NCBI RefSeq assembly: GCF_003851045.1
Contig: NZ_BFBX01000033.1
Span: 1-64,000 of the forward strand
Reading direction: 5' to 3'
Length of the DNA: 64,000 nucleotides
Source: Paenibacillus sp. 598K
GTDB taxonomy: Bacteria > Bacillota > Bacilli > Paenibacillales > Paenibacillaceae
Position numbers and translations under genes: made by a program. The stretch's first letter is position 1; every line of letters begins with the position of its first letter. Positions 43,652 to 52,621 of the stretch are shown here, piece after piece. The notes under the pieces were generated by a model that saw nothing but the letters and a program-made list of their open reading frames with translations, was not told the origin of the DNA and searched no databases.

Positions 43652-45275
43652 CCCGCACGCCGGGAGGGGCCGATATCTCGGAGACGATCTTCCCGTCCTC
43701 GCCCTTCTCATGTCGGACACGCAGGATGCCATGCGGCGTCGGGTAGGTCCCTTCGACCCATGCGAGATCGCCGAGCTGCGGACGGATGCGGACGACGGCG
43801 CAGCCCGGCTCGACCACCTCGACGCCCAGTACATGGCGGCTGAGCCACGCGGTCGGGCCCGATGCCCAGCCGTGGCACAGGCTATGGCGATAGCCGATAT
43901 AACAGAACCGTCCATAGGCGCCGTGCACATCGATCTTGCCCTCGGGCGTCAGCTCGTCGATCCGCGCAGCGTCCTCCATCCACGCCAGATCGAAGTCCTC
44001 CCAGAACGTCGTCGCGCCCAGCGCGAGCATCGCTCCCCAGTACTCTCGGATACAGTCCAGCGCCCCTTGAATATCCCCGGCGTCGGCCCGCGCTTCCAGC
44101 ATATAGTACCCGTAGAAGGTAGAGACGCCCTGCGATCCGCCGACCGCGATGACGTCGCGATTAGCCTCTGCGGCATCCATCAGACCGGCCAGCGCGAGCA
44201 AAGCGGCCGCTTGCTTGCTGCCCGCCGGGTCCGGCCGGTGCAGACGCAGCTTGGCCAGCGCCGCCTCGCAGGCTGCGACCTCCGGCGTCAGCTCCAGGAT
44301 CTCGCATAGCTTCGCTCCGCGATCGAGAGCGAGATAGAACAGCGCATGCAGCCCTGCCCGGACGCCTGCCGGATTGTCGTGCGAGGGCCAATCCAGGAAC
44401 GGGTTGGGCGCGTCGTTGGTCCCGTCCTCACGGATCTCCGCGATGATCTGGGCCAGCAGTCCGCGTAGATAAGTCGTCTGTTCCTGCAGATAAGCCAGGT
44501 TGCCGTGCTGGCGGTACCAGTCGTACTGGATGATAATCCACCATAACGAGTAGCTGGGGAAGGTGTTCATCCAGCCCGGCAACGCCGTGTCGTCGCGGAT
44601 AAAATCAAGGCTGGCCGGCACGATCTCCTGCTCCCCAAAGACGGCCTGCACCGTCGAGGTCTCGGGATGCAGGTCGCCGATCCAGACGAGTCGGTCCCGC
44701 TTCACCCCGTCGAACAAGTATTCCTGCATGTTCAGATGTACCGTGTACGCGCCCGTCATCCAGATCTGGTCCAGGAGCGGATCGGAGCTTGCGAAGCTGC
44801 CCTTGTACTCCAGGTCCCGATAGACAAACACGGCGCGCACGCTTTTCAGTTGGACGGCGACGTTCGTATCCATCAGGTCGATGCGGACGAAGCGGAAGCC
44901 GGTCATGCCGATCTCCGTCGTGCCGAGGAAGCTGACGTCGACGAGCTGATCCCGAACGGCGTGATCGTTGGTCGCGCCGCCCGGCCCGCCCACCTCGCTC
45001 ATCGCCTCCATCGCGGACTCTCCGAAGCGGACTCGCAGCTTGGCGTTTTTCTGATCGCCCTCCATGTACAGGCAAGTGATCTGGACGCCGCCGTTCAGCT
45101 CCTTGCCATAGTCGAGCAGGACGCTCCCGCCCGAGCGCAGCACGCACGGGGAGTCCGCATGGAAGGACGCCTGACCCCCGTGTCCTCGCAGCAGCCCCTC
45201 TACATTGTCTGCTTGCTCTGTCGCCCACACCACCCGCACCGGGTTCAGGTACTCTCTGACTCTTGGATCTCTCAA
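43644..45275 (-). CDS. Alpha-L-rhamnosidase-like glycoside hydrolase (GH78-type)
   Basis: About 543 residues, no signal peptide, so cytoplasmic. A beta-sandwich N-terminal region (DYGKELNGGVQITCLY, SVRAVFVYRDLEYKGSFASSDPLL) precedes an (alpha/alpha)6 barrel. The barrel's hallmark is FDGVKRDRLVWIGDLHPET, corresponding to the DGPKRDRLPWxGD motif of rhamnosidases, with the acidic residues expected for catalysis. The protein is shorter than classical GH78 enzymes. Start: a TTG at 45275 with CGAGGTG upstream begins LRDPRVREYLNP, matching usual family starts; an ATG at 45302 sits directly against the short inverted repeat and has a poor ribosome binding site. It would release rhamnose or a related sugar from imported glycosides. 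The substrate is inferred. Confidence 0.83.
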   Translation of the reverse strand: MRDPRVREYLNPVRVVWATEQADNVEGLLRGHGGQASFHADSPCVLRSGGSVLLDYGKELNGGVQITCLYMEGDQKNAKLRVRFGESAMEAMSEVGGPGGATNDHAVRDQLVDVSFLGTTEIGMTGFRFVRIDLMDTNVAVQLKSVRAVFVYRDLEYKGSFASSDPLLDQIWMTGAYTVHLNMQEYLFDGVKRDRLVWIGDLHPETSTVQAVFGEQEIVPASLDFIRDDTALPGWMNTFPSYSLWWIIIQYDWYRQHGNLAYLQEQTTYLRGLLAQIIAEIREDGTNDAPNPFLDWPSHDNPAGVRAGLHALFYLALDRGAKLCEILELTPEVAACEAALAKLRLHRPDPAGSKQAAALLALAGLMDAAEANRDVIAVGGSQGVSTFYGYYMLEARADAGDIQGALDCIREYWGAMLALGATTFWEDFDLAWMEDAARIDELTPEGKIDVHGAYGRFCYIGYRHSLCHGWASGPTAWLSRHVLGVEVVEPGCAVVRIRPQLGDLAWVEGTYPTPHGILRVRHEKGEDGKIVSEISAPPGVRVI

Positions 45276-45302
45276 TTGCGAACACCTCGTTTTCGTAATC
45301 AT

Positions 45303-45348
45303 CAGCCTGCCCTCAAATAAGGCCTCTTCGGACTTTGAGGGCAGGCTG
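45303..45348. repeat. Short inverted-repeat element related to the one at 32725-32934
   Basis: CAGCCTGCCCTCAAA (45303-45317) and TTTGAGGGCAGGCTG (45334-45348) are exact inverted arms around a loop holding GGCCTCTTCGGA. The right half plus flank (GCCTCTTCGG, GGGCAG, then TAATTT) matches the right end of the 210-bp element. It lies in the leader of the rhamnosidase-like gene. Confidence 0.65.
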
Positions 45349-45375
45349 TAATTTACTCCTATTATAAAAATAAAA

Positions 45376-45404
45376 GCCGCGGCTCGACTAGACGTCTGCG
45401 CGGC
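45376..45404 (-). terminator. Terminator of the Btr-like regulator gene
   Basis: GCCGCG (45376-45381) pairs with CGCGGC (45399-45404) around a loop that itself contains AGACGTCT. On the minus strand the stem is followed by TTTTATTTTTATAAT, a strong U-tract. The TATAAT in that tract may be the -10 of the rhamnosidase-like gene. Confidence 0.75.
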
Positions 45405-45421
45405 CTTCAAGTGTGGCGATC

Positions 45422-47008
45422 TTACTTTTTTGCGGTCTGCGGGTCGGTGTTGGCCATCATAGTCCGCATCGCTTCGAGATGGCGCTCGAGCGTCGTGGCG
45501 TCATACAGCCCCCAGCGGTGGTCGACGATCCTCGCCTGACCGCGGCGAGCAGCCGACTGTTCGCGCCAGCTCCGACTGTCGGTGATAGCGCGGAAGGCAG
45601 CTGCTTGGCGATCCCGATCCTCAACGGTCAGGAACATCCAGTCTGCCGCATAGTCGGCCAGCTCCTCGGTCTTAATACACCGCCACTTCAGAGGAAAGCC
45701 GCCGCTCGTCATCCGCTCGTGCAGTCGCTCAGGCGGTTGCAGGCCCAACCCCGAATAGAGCGTATGGCCAAAGTTGTGGCCCCCATACACATACAGTCGT
45801 TGCTCATGGAAGGTGAAAGCCGCTGCCGTACGATCCCGCAACGCCACCTCTTCCCTAACATGTGCGGCAGTCTGTGCGTAGCGTCCCAACCACGCCTTCG
45901 CCTCGGCGCTGCGATCGAGCAGGCGGCCCAGCTTGGCCAGGCGATCCCCGATCGGATCCTGCCAGTCCAGCAGTACTGTAGGCGCAATCGACGATAGCCG
46001 TGTATGCATCTCCTTAGGCAAATAGCTCGGACAGACGATCAGATCCGGGCGCAGCGCAGCCAATTGGTCCGGGTTGGGCGGATCATCCAGCGGCTCGCAG
46101 TCCATGTAGCCGAGCCAGGTCATCTGCGTCCGCGTGGAAGCGACCGGACGGATACCCAGAGCCAGCAAATCCCCTAGCGAATGGACGGCACAGACGCGCA
46201 GCGAAGGCACCGCCGTCATCCGCGCGTATACGCTGGGCGATACGCCGACCTCCTGCTTGAAGCGCCTGCTGAAGTAGTATTCGTCCCGGAAGCCTACCTG
46301 CTCGGCGACCGCGCGCAGACGCCGGGTTGGATCGGCAAGCAACCGCTTCGCCTGGTCCATCCGCAGCTCGGTCAGGTATTGCAGCGGCGTTCCCCCGGTC
46401 ATCGATTTGAACAGTTGGTTGTATTGCCACCGGCTGAGTTTCGTCTGCTCCGACAGCTGCTCGATGCGGATATCGCGGCGATAAGCATGATGTAGATAGA
46501 CGATCGTGTCCTCCACCTGCTGCCGCATATCCTCCAGCGACCTCGTCTCCTGGAGCTGCAGGAAATCCAGTTGCCTGACCATCATCGACTGGAAGCGACT
46601 CTGCGTCCGCAGCAGCCCGAGCGGATCGACGTCGTCGATCGACTCCGCCAGCTCCTCCAGATCGGCGCGCCACCCTGAGTCGCCCGGCAGCAGGACCGGC
46701 TCCGAGCGCTGCAGTGACTCCAGCTCCGGACTGACGCGGTACCTGAGCAGCCACACCTGCAATGGCAAGCCATCATCGCCATCGGCCGTTATCTCAACGT
46801 CCACGCCCGCCGGCAACAGCGCGCAGCCGGTATCCTGCATCGGGTAACTACGACCAGCGACCGTTAGCCGGACCGCTCCCTCACTTAGCCAACATAACGC
46901 TGGATGAGGCCGAGCAGCGATGATCGCCGAGTGGCGGTGTCGCTCAATCCCGAGCAAGGTCAAGCCAGGCCAAGGATGTCCCACAGACTCAACAGCTTGT
47001 GCGTCCAC
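45422..47008 (-). CDS. Btr-like AraC regulator fused to a siderophore-binding domain
   Basis: 528 residues. An N-terminal cupin-like region (1-150) and an AraC double helix-turn-helix (about 165-265: IRIEQLSEQTKLSRWQYNQLFK, LRAVAEQVGFRDEYYFSRRFKQEVGVSPSVYARM) come first. A class III periplasmic-binding-protein fold (about 275-528: LRPDLIVCPSYLPKEMHTRLSSIAPTVLLDW) follows. This is the plan of Bacillus subtilis Btr, which binds bacillibactin directly in the cytoplasm and activates feuABC. Start is GTG with GAGGGGG upstream. It follows the binding-lipoprotein gene by 29 bases and shares its Fur-box promoter. It likely senses the same iron-siderophore its neighbour captures. Confidence 0.9.
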   Translation of the reverse strand: MDAQAVESVGHPWPGLTLLGIERHRHSAIIAARPHPALCWLSEGAVRLTVAGRSYPMQDTGCALLPAGVDVEITADGDDGLPLQVWLLRYRVSPELESLQRSEPVLLPGDSGWRADLEELAESIDDVDPLGLLRTQSRFQSMMVRQLDFLQLQETRSLEDMRQQVEDTIVYLHHAYRRDIRIEQLSEQTKLSRWQYNQLFKSMTGGTPLQYLTELRMDQAKRLLADPTRRLRAVAEQVGFRDEYYFSRRFKQEVGVSPSVYARMTAVPSLRVCAVHSLGDLLALGIRPVASTRTQMTWLGYMDCEPLDDPPNPDQLAALRPDLIVCPSYLPKEMHTRLSSIAPTVLLDWQDPIGDRLAKLGRLLDRSAEAKAWLGRYAQTAAHVREEVALRDRTAAAFTFHEQRLYVYGGHNFGHTLYSGLGLQPPERLHERMTSGGFPLKWRCIKTEELADYAADWMFLTVEDRDRQAAAFRAITDSRSWREQSAARRGQARIVDHRWGLYDATTLERHLEAMRTMMANTDPQTAKK

Positions 47009-47037
47009 TTCCAGTCCCCCTCATCGACTCTCATCGG

Positions 47038-48096
47038 TTATTCTCCGAGCAGCTTCTTCGGCATTTCCTCGAGCAGCCACTCCAGCGTGACCGAATCGTT
47101 GAACGACCAACGACTACTGACGATATACGCGTTGCCGTTTTTGACGGCGGGCAGGTTGCTCCAGAGCTTGCTGTCGATCAGTTCGCTTGTATCTTCGGTA
47201 GAGGTGTCCTGGTTATCCGGCGTCACAAGGAACAGATGATCGCCGGCATAGTCCGCCAGCTGCTCCTGCGAGATCTGATACCACAGCTCGCCTGGCTGAT
47301 CCCGGAACAGCTGCTCCAGCGCCTCGGGCGCGCGCATGCCTAGCGCATCGTACATCGTCGGACCAAACCGTTGCGGACCGTAGACGTAGAGCTGCTTGTC
47401 CATATAGACGACAAACGCCGAGACCGTCTCGTCCGAACCGATCACATCTGTTAGCTCGCGTCGCTTTGCCTCTGCCTTCGCCTTGTAGTCGGCGATCCAG
47501 TCCGCCGCCTGCTGCTGCATACCGACGATCTCTCCGAGCGCCGTCATCCGACTGAACACATCACTGCTATAGTCCACTGTGACGGTCGGCGCGATCTTGG
47601 ACAACGCCTCCAGCCCCGCCTCCTCCAGGAAGTCCGGCACGATGATCAGATCGGGGTCCAGCTCTAGCACCTTCTCCAGATTAGGGACGAACGTATCGCC
47701 GCCCACATCCTCGACGCCCGCCAACTCCTGCTCCTGGAGCACCTTCTGGGCATTCACATAGTTCGTACCGACCATGTTTGCTCCCAGCGTGACCATCTCG
47801 GGCGCATAGAAATGGGCGATAATGCGCTGCGGATGAAGCGGGATCTCCACCTCGCGGTCCGACGCATCTCGATATAGCGTCGTTTGCGCGCCGCCGTCTG
47901 CTTCATCAGACGTATCTATCGATTTTTCAGTCGGGTCGGCGGTCCCAGCAGCCTCTTCGGTTGCATTGGAAGCTTGCGCCTCGCCCCTCGCCTTGGAAGA
48001 TTCCGACGGAGCCGGGGACGCGCCGCATGCCGTCAAAGCGATGATCAAAAGCGACACCGTCATCCACTGGACTACCATTTTGCTAATGCCTTGCAT
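47038..48096 (-). CDS. Iron-siderophore-binding lipoprotein (FeuA/FhuD-like)
   Basis: 352 residues. Lipobox LTAC gives lipidated Cys24, then a Ser/Glu/Ala-rich linker and a class III binding-protein fold: PQRIIAHFYAPEMVTLGANMVG, LELDPDLIIVPDFLEEAGLEALSKIAPTVTVDY, and a C-terminal NDSVTLEWLLEEMPKKL. It hands a ferric siderophore to a FecCD-type permease, but none is encoded here, so the permease must be elsewhere. A perfect Fur-box palindrome sits 20 bases upstream of the start. It is co-transcribed with the Btr-like regulator. Confidence 0.92.
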   Translation of the reverse strand: MQGISKMVVQWMTVSLLIIALTACGASPAPSESSKARGEAQASNATEEAAGTADPTEKSIDTSDEADGGAQTTLYRDASDREVEIPLHPQRIIAHFYAPEMVTLGANMVGTNYVNAQKVLQEQELAGVEDVGGDTFVPNLEKVLELDPDLIIVPDFLEEAGLEALSKIAPTVTVDYSSDVFSRMTALGEIVGMQQQAADWIADYKAKAEAKRRELTDVIGSDETVSAFVVYMDKQLYVYGPQRFGPTMYDALGMRAPEALEQLFRDQPGELWYQISQEQLADYAGDHLFLVTPDNQDTSTEDTSELIDSKLWSNLPAVKNGNAYIVSSRWSFNDSVTLEWLLEEMPKKLLGE

Positions 48097-48115
48097 ATTT
48101 ACTCTCTCCTCTTAG

Positions 48116-48132
48116 TTGATAATGATTATCAA
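48116..48132. promoter_or_regulatory. Fur box
   Basis: TTGATAATGATTATCAA is a perfect 8-1-8 palindrome matching the core of the Fur consensus (TGATAATNATTATCA). It lies between the probable -10 box and the start codon of the siderophore-binding protein, so Fur-Fe(II) would block transcription when iron is plentiful. Confidence 0.85.
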
Positions 48133-48144
48133 TTGACATTCTTC

Positions 48145-48174
48145 ATTTTACGGGAGAGAGCACAGCTTCGGCAA
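48145..48174 (-). promoter_or_regulatory. Probable promoter of the iron-uptake pair
   Basis: TTGCCG (minus strand, 48169-48174) and TAAAAT (48145-48150) are 18 bases apart, with the Fur box just downstream. Confidence 0.5.
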
Positions 48175-48218
48175 TGGATTATTTTTTAATGCCGTTTGGA
48201 CATTTTGGGAGAGGTGAT

Positions 48219-48398
48219 CTATAGCGGCCAATCGAGCATTTGGCCATCCTGCTCCAGTCTCGCGCGCAGTCGGCCGTAATCGACGTCCTGCACAGGCACA
48301 TCGGCTTCGAGCGCCAGCGCCGCTGCCGTGGCGGCCGACTGACCAAGGATCATGAACACCGGCTCCATGCGGATCGAGCCGAAGGCGATATGTGATGA
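48219..48398 (-). pseudogene. C-terminal remnant of an FAD-dependent oxidoreductase
   Basis: About 57 residues before the stop read [20 protein letters not shown], then [11 protein letters not shown] and ending in a [17 protein letters not shown] tail. This is the usual C-terminus of FAD-dependent (FAD_oxidored/xanthan-lyase-like) secreted oxidoreductases. The frame stays open to 48566, but the upstream part is unrelated and belongs to the leader of the glycosyltransferase array on the other strand. The rest of the gene is missing, with the break near 48398, so it is a truncated fragment left by insertion or deletion. Confidence 0.7.
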
Positions 48399-48493
48399 TG
48401 ATAGACAGACAGTTTGTCGTCTGGTGTCATAACTTCGGTTGAGGGCACATAAAAATTGAAGGAGACTTTGTAAAGCCGAGAGGAGAACTGATC

Positions 48494-49453
48494 GTGAAGC
48501 AAATATTGATACATAACATTTATGATGTCTATAATCGCCGCGATCCAAATTTGTCTGAGAAGCCATTTAAAAGCCTTGCGGATAACTTGGAAAAATACGG
48601 ATTTGATTTAAAATTAATTTCCGAAGGAGATCCTGTTTTTTGTGATTATTTGTTATTTTACGATTTGCCCTCTTTTATCCTAAACGCAGAGAATTCTTAT
48701 TTCACCAAGTACTTGGCAAGTGAAACCTTTGAACGCAAGATGCTTCTCGTCCTGTTTGAGCCTCCGCTTGTCTATGAACCTAATTGGAGTACAGCCAATC
48801 ATCGATACTTCGGTAAAGTACTTACTTGGATGGATGATTTGCTTGGCGATGAAAAGTATGTCAAATTTCATTGGTCCCAATCCGATGCCCGATATCCCCG
48901 GATTCCGTTTGAACAAAAAAAACTCTGTACTCTGATTAACGCCGATAAATATTACTCACATCCTCTGGAACTCTACTCAGAACGAAAACAGGCTATTCGT
49001 TTCTTTGAACAACGATGTCCAGATGAATTTGATTTATTCGGAAGAGGTTGGAGCTCAGCTGATTACCCATCTTATCGGGGGGCCGTTGGAATTAAGGGCG
49101 AAACTCTGCGGAATTACAAATTCTCGATCTGCTACGAAAATGCCCGCGAATTGAACGGATATATTACCGAGAAAATATTCGATTGCTTTCATGCCTCTTG
49201 CGTACCGATTTACTATGGAGCCCCAAACATTGAGAACTACATCCCCTCCGACACCTTCATTGACTTCAGAAAATTCCCCGATTATGACAGTTTGTATGCT
49301 CATATCAGCGCCATGTCTGCCGAGGAGCATGAGGCGTATCTGGATCGGATCGAACAGTTCCTTGCCAGTCCAGCTTATTTGTCGAAATTCACCTCTGAAG
49401 CTTTCAGCCGTACTATTGCTGAAACGATTCTCGAAATGGACCCAAACCGGTAG
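48494..49453 (+). CDS. GT10-like (fucosyltransferase-fold) glycosyltransferase, copy 1
   Basis: 319 residues, cytoplasmic. The C-terminal half carries the GT10 donor-binding signature: [20 protein letters not shown], then [24 protein letters not shown] and [11 protein letters not shown]10 enzymes are mainly alpha-1,3/4-fucosyltransferases. The N-terminal half (acceptor side) is particular to this set. GTG start with AGAGGAG eight bases upstream. It is the first of three tandem paralogues. The region is AT-rich compared with both flanks. The donor sugar is not certain from sequence. Confidence 0.85.
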   Translation: MKQILIHNIYDVYNRRDPNLSEKPFKSLADNLEKYGFDLKLISEGDPVFCDYLLFYDLPSFILNAENSYFTKYLASETFERKMLLVLFEPPLVYEPNWSTANHRYFGKVLTWMDDLLGDEKYVKFHWSQSDARYPRIPFEQKKLCTLINADKYYSHPLELYSERKQAIRFFEQRCPDEFDLFGRGWSSADYPSYRGAVGIKGETLRNYKFSICYENARELNGYITEKIFDCFHASCVPIYYGAPNIENYIPSDTFIDFRKFPDYDSLYAHISAMSAEEHEAYLDRIEQFLASPAYLSKFTSEAFSRTIAETILEMDPNR

Positions 49454-49530
49454 GCCTTAATCGGCTTGTCGTCTGGTGCTACATACAAATTTAAGGGGAC
49501 TTCGTAGAGTCAGAGAGGAGAATTGAGGGC

Positions 49531-50520
49531 ATGAAACAGATCGTGACTCATAACCTTTATGATGTGTTTAATCACAGTAACGTGCTTTTTAATCCAGATT
49601 CGCCTTACAACCATGATAATTTACTTCAGCCGTTCCACCATCTTAAAAAACATTTGGCGAGCCAGGGATATAATTTGGTGCCAATCGCTGAAGGAGACCC
49701 CGTCTTTTGCGATTATTTGCTTTTTTTTGACATGCCCCCCTTTATTTTAACCGCCGAAAATTCTTATTTTACAAAATACTTGGCAAGTGAAAGCTTTCGA
49801 CGCAAAATGCTTCTCGTCCTGTTTGAACCTCCAGTTGTCTATGAACCCAATTACATTGCCTCCAATCATCGATATTTCAGTAAAGTACTTACTTGGATGG
49901 ATGACTTGCTTGTCGATGAAAAGTATGTCAAATTTCATTGGCCCCAATCTAATACCCGATATCCCCGGATTCCGTTCGAACAGAAAAAAAATTGCGTTTT
50001 GATTAACAGCGATTTATTTTCTTCTCATAATCTGGAACTCTACTCGGAACGAAGACGAGCTATTCGTTTCTTTGAACAACGATGTCCAGATGAATTTGAT
50101 TTATTCGGAAAAAATTGGAGTTCGGCTGCCTATCCCTCTTATCGGGGTACCGTTGCAAGCAAAGGCGAGATACTACCGCATTACAAATTCTCGATCTGCT
50201 ACGAAAATGCCCGCGAATTGAACGGATATATTACCGAGAAGATATTCGATTGCTTTCATGCCTCTTGCGTGCCGATTTACTATGGAGCGGCTAACATTGA
50301 GAAGTACATACCCGCGGACACCTTCATTGATTTCAGAAAATTCCCCGATTATGACAGTTTGTATGCTCATATCAGCGCCATGTCTGCCGAGGAGCATGAG
50401 GCGTATCTGGACCGGGTCGAACAGTTCCTTGCCAGTCCAGCTTATCTATCGAATTTCACCCAAGATGCTTTCAGCCATAAAATTATTGAAACGATTCTAG
50501 AGATGGGTCAAAACCGGTAG
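49531..50520 (+). CDS. GT10-like glycosyltransferase, copy 2
   Basis: 329 residues, very similar to copies 1 and 3 over its whole length; the C-terminal 150 residues are nearly identical ([40 protein letters not shown]). Differences concentrate in the first 80 residues, where it has an extra insertion (LFNPDSPYNHDNLLQPFHHL), and around FGKNWSSAAYPSY. This suggests different acceptors with the same donor. ATG start with AGAGGAG upstream. A conserved leader precedes it, as for copy 1 (shared GTCGTCTGGTG and CTTCGTA blocks), so leader and gene were duplicated together. Confidence 0.85.
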   Translation: MKQIVTHNLYDVFNHSNVLFNPDSPYNHDNLLQPFHHLKKHLASQGYNLVPIAEGDPVFCDYLLFFDMPPFILTAENSYFTKYLASESFRRKMLLVLFEPPVVYEPNYIASNHRYFSKVLTWMDDLLVDEKYVKFHWPQSNTRYPRIPFEQKKNCVLINSDLFSSHNLELYSERRRAIRFFEQRCPDEFDLFGKNWSSAAYPSYRGTVASKGEILPHYKFSICYENARELNGYITEKIFDCFHASCVPIYYGAANIEKYIPADTFIDFRKFPDYDSLYAHISAMSAEEHEAYLDRVEQFLASPAYLSNFTQDAFSHKIIETILEMGQNR

Positions 50521-50585
50521 GTAGGATGATAATATGAAGTCTTCATTACCAGGAGGCTTCGTAAAGCCACGGAGGAGGACTGATC

Positions 50586-51554
50586 GTGAAGCAAATATTG
50601 ATGCATAACAATTATGATGTCTATAATCACCACATTCCAGATTCACCTCAGCCATATTGGTATCTCAGAGAATATTTAGAGAAAAAGGGGTTTCATACGA
50701 TTCCAATTTCAGAAGGAGATCCTGTTTTTTGTGATTATTTACTTTTTTTAGATCTTCCCTCTATTGTTCTAAGCGCACAGAATTCCTATTTCACAAAATA
50801 CTTGACAAGCGAAGCATTTCGGCGCAAAATGCTGCTCATTACGTTTGAGCCTCCGGTTGTCTATGAACCTAATTGGATTACCTCCAATCATCGATATTTC
50901 AGTAAAGTATTTACTTGGATGGATGACTTGCTTGTCGATGAAAAGTATGTCAAATTTCAATGGCCCCATTTCGATGCCCGCTATCCCCGGATTCCGTTTG
51001 AACAGAAAAAAACCTGCGTTTTGATTAACAGCGATAAATTTTATTCGCATCCTCTGGAACTCTACTCAGAACGAAGACAGGCTATTCGTTTCTTTGAACA
51101 ACGATGTCCGGAGGAATTTGATTTATATGGGTATCATTGGAGTCCGGATTCCTATCCATCTTATCGAGGTACTGTTACAAGCAAAGGCGAAATACTACCG
51201 CATTACAAATTCTCGCTCTGCTACGAAAATGCCCGCGAATTGAACGGGTATATTACCGAGAAAATATTTGATTGCTTTCATGCCTCGTGCGTGCCGATTT
51301 ACTATGGAGCCCCTAACATTGAGAAGTACATACCCGCGGACACCTTCATTGACTTCAGAAAATTCCCCGATTATGACAGCTTATATGCTCATATCAACAC
51401 CATGTCTGCCGAGGAGCATGAGGCGTATCTGGATCGGATCGAACAGTTCCTTGCCAGTCCAACCTATCTGTCTAAATTCACGCGGGAAGCGTTTAGCCGC
51501 ACCATTACGGATACAATTCTAGAATTGGAGCAATCCCGGGATGCCTTTCTTTAG
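50586..51554 (+). CDS. GT10-like glycosyltransferase, copy 3
   Basis: 322 residues, the same architecture as copies 1 and 2. It has a divergent N-terminus (MHNNYDVYNHHIPDSPQPY) and the shared signature [23 protein letters not shown] start with GGAGGAGG upstream, and again the CTTCGTAAAGCC leader. It ends two bases before the end of the convergent collagen-like gene, with no terminator visible between them. Confidence 0.85.
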   Translation: MKQILMHNNYDVYNHHIPDSPQPYWYLREYLEKKGFHTIPISEGDPVFCDYLLFLDLPSIVLSAQNSYFTKYLTSEAFRRKMLLITFEPPVVYEPNWITSNHRYFSKVFTWMDDLLVDEKYVKFQWPHFDARYPRIPFEQKKTCVLINSDKFYSHPLELYSERRQAIRFFEQRCPEEFDLYGYHWSPDSYPSYRGTVTSKGEILPHYKFSLCYENARELNGYITEKIFDCFHASCVPIYYGAPNIEKYIPADTFIDFRKFPDYDSLYAHINTMSAEEHEAYLDRIEQFLASPTYLSKFTREAFSRTITDTILELEQSRDAFL

Positions 51555-51556
51555 AG

Positions 51557-52621
51557 TTAAGACAGTTTGACGAGCGTGATTTGAGCAGCGCTACTAGAGA
51601 CAACCAACCCTCCTGAAGAAGTAAAAATCGTATTTGTTGTACCGCCGAAACGGTACAAATCCAGCATATCGCCAGCAGCTAAACTGACCAGAACGGTTCT
51701 GGAGTTGGACGCTTGAGTATTGAAGCTTACCGTACCTGACGAAGAGCCTGTTTCAGACCCCACATCCACCTGGTTTTTCCTCAAATTCACAAAAACATAT
51801 TGCCCTCCAACATCAACAGAATAATTGTAAGTAACCAGATAGACCCCCGTTTCCGGAACAGTGATAACCCCATTGAGCAGTACGAATCCAGCCGTATTAG
51901 CTCCATTGGATACATTAAGCGGTATGATTGTATTTGGAGGCACTGTTACAGTGCCGCACCAGAAGCTGGCGTAAGATGGAGAGAACACTCCATCTTCTCC
52001 GGTGGCGCCCGTTGCCCCCATTGGTCCGGTTGGACCGGTAGCACCCGTCACGCCTATCGAGCCGGTTGAACCAGAGGCACCTGTCGAACCAATGGGACCT
52101 GTGGGACCTGTAGCACCCATTGCTCCTGTCGGACCCGTTGAGCCCGCAGCGCCCGTTGGTCCGGTTGTCCCCGCTGCTCCTGTCGGCCCAGTCGAACCGA
52201 TGGGACCCGTGACGCCTGTTGCCCCTATCGGTCCGGCAGTACCCGTGGCTCCCGTTGGACCCGTTGGACCTGGAGGGCCGCCGGATGGACCGACGGGTCC
52301 TGTTGGGCCTGTGGGGCCTATCATCGTACTTGCATTTAGCGCGGACTCCAGCTTGTGCTGCAAAAGAAATTGATTTCGTGTCGCGCTATCTATCGTGCTC
52401 CTCACACTTTGATTAACGGACAGCAGGTCGTCTAGCGTTGGCGCCAACGTGGTTCCTCCTGGAAGGGTGCCTAATACATATTGTATTTTTTCTCCTTCGG
52501 CATTAAGGATATGGCTTAATCCCAACTCTTCCATCGCGATAGACGACAGAATCAGATTAATGGCATCGTCTCTGGTAAGCGAAACCGCTGGCGTTATATT
52601 GGGTAGATTGGGCTGTGACAT
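51557..52621 (-). CDS. BclA-like collagen-repeat surface (exosporium-type) protein
   Basis: About 354 residues. The N-terminal domain (1-100, [31 protein letters not shown]) resembles spore-surface targeting domains of Bacillus/Paenibacillus collagen-like proteins. A Gly-X-Y collagen region follows (roughly 105-215), rich in [10 protein letters not shown] units with Thr at many Y positions. The C-terminal domain (about 220-354, [20 protein letters not shown]) is a C1q/TNF-like beta jelly roll as in BclA. Thr residues in such repeats carry O-glycans in BclA. The three convergent GT10-like genes are natural candidates to build those glycans. Start at ATG 52621 with AAGGAGG upstream. The surface location is inference from the family. 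Confidence 0.88.
   Translation of the reverse strand: MSQPNLPNITPAVSLTRDDAINLILSSIAMEELGLSHILNAEGEKIQYVLGTLPGGTTLAPTLDDLLSVNQSVRSTIDSATRNQFLLQHKLESALNASTMIGPTGPTGPVGPSGGPPGPTGPTGATGTAGPIGATGVTGPIGSTGPTGAAGTTGPTGAAGSTGPTGAMGATGPTGPIGSTGASGSTGSIGVTGATGPTGPMGATGATGEDGVFSPSYASFWCGTVTVPPNTIIPLNVSNGANTAGFVLLNGVITVPETGVYLVTYNYSVDVGGQYVFVNLRKNQVDVGSETGSSSGTVSFNTQASNSRTVLVSLAAGDMLDLYRFGGTTNTIFTSSGGLVVSSSAAQITLVKLS

Noticed and set aside
48399..48566. N-terminal part of the minus-strand frame ending at 48219
   Set aside because: Only the last 57 residues match an oxidoreductase; the preceding part lies over the leader and start of the plus-strand glycosyltransferase and is a chance extension.
52002..52330. 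Short-period repeats that could suggest a CRISPR or satellite
   Set aside because: The period is nine bases or multiples and encodes Gly-X-Y triplets in frame, so it is a coding collagen repeat.
52002..52373. Plus-strand Gly-Pro-Val repeat protein
   Set aside because: This is the complement of the collagen-repeat gene; periodic composition keeps the opposite strand open.
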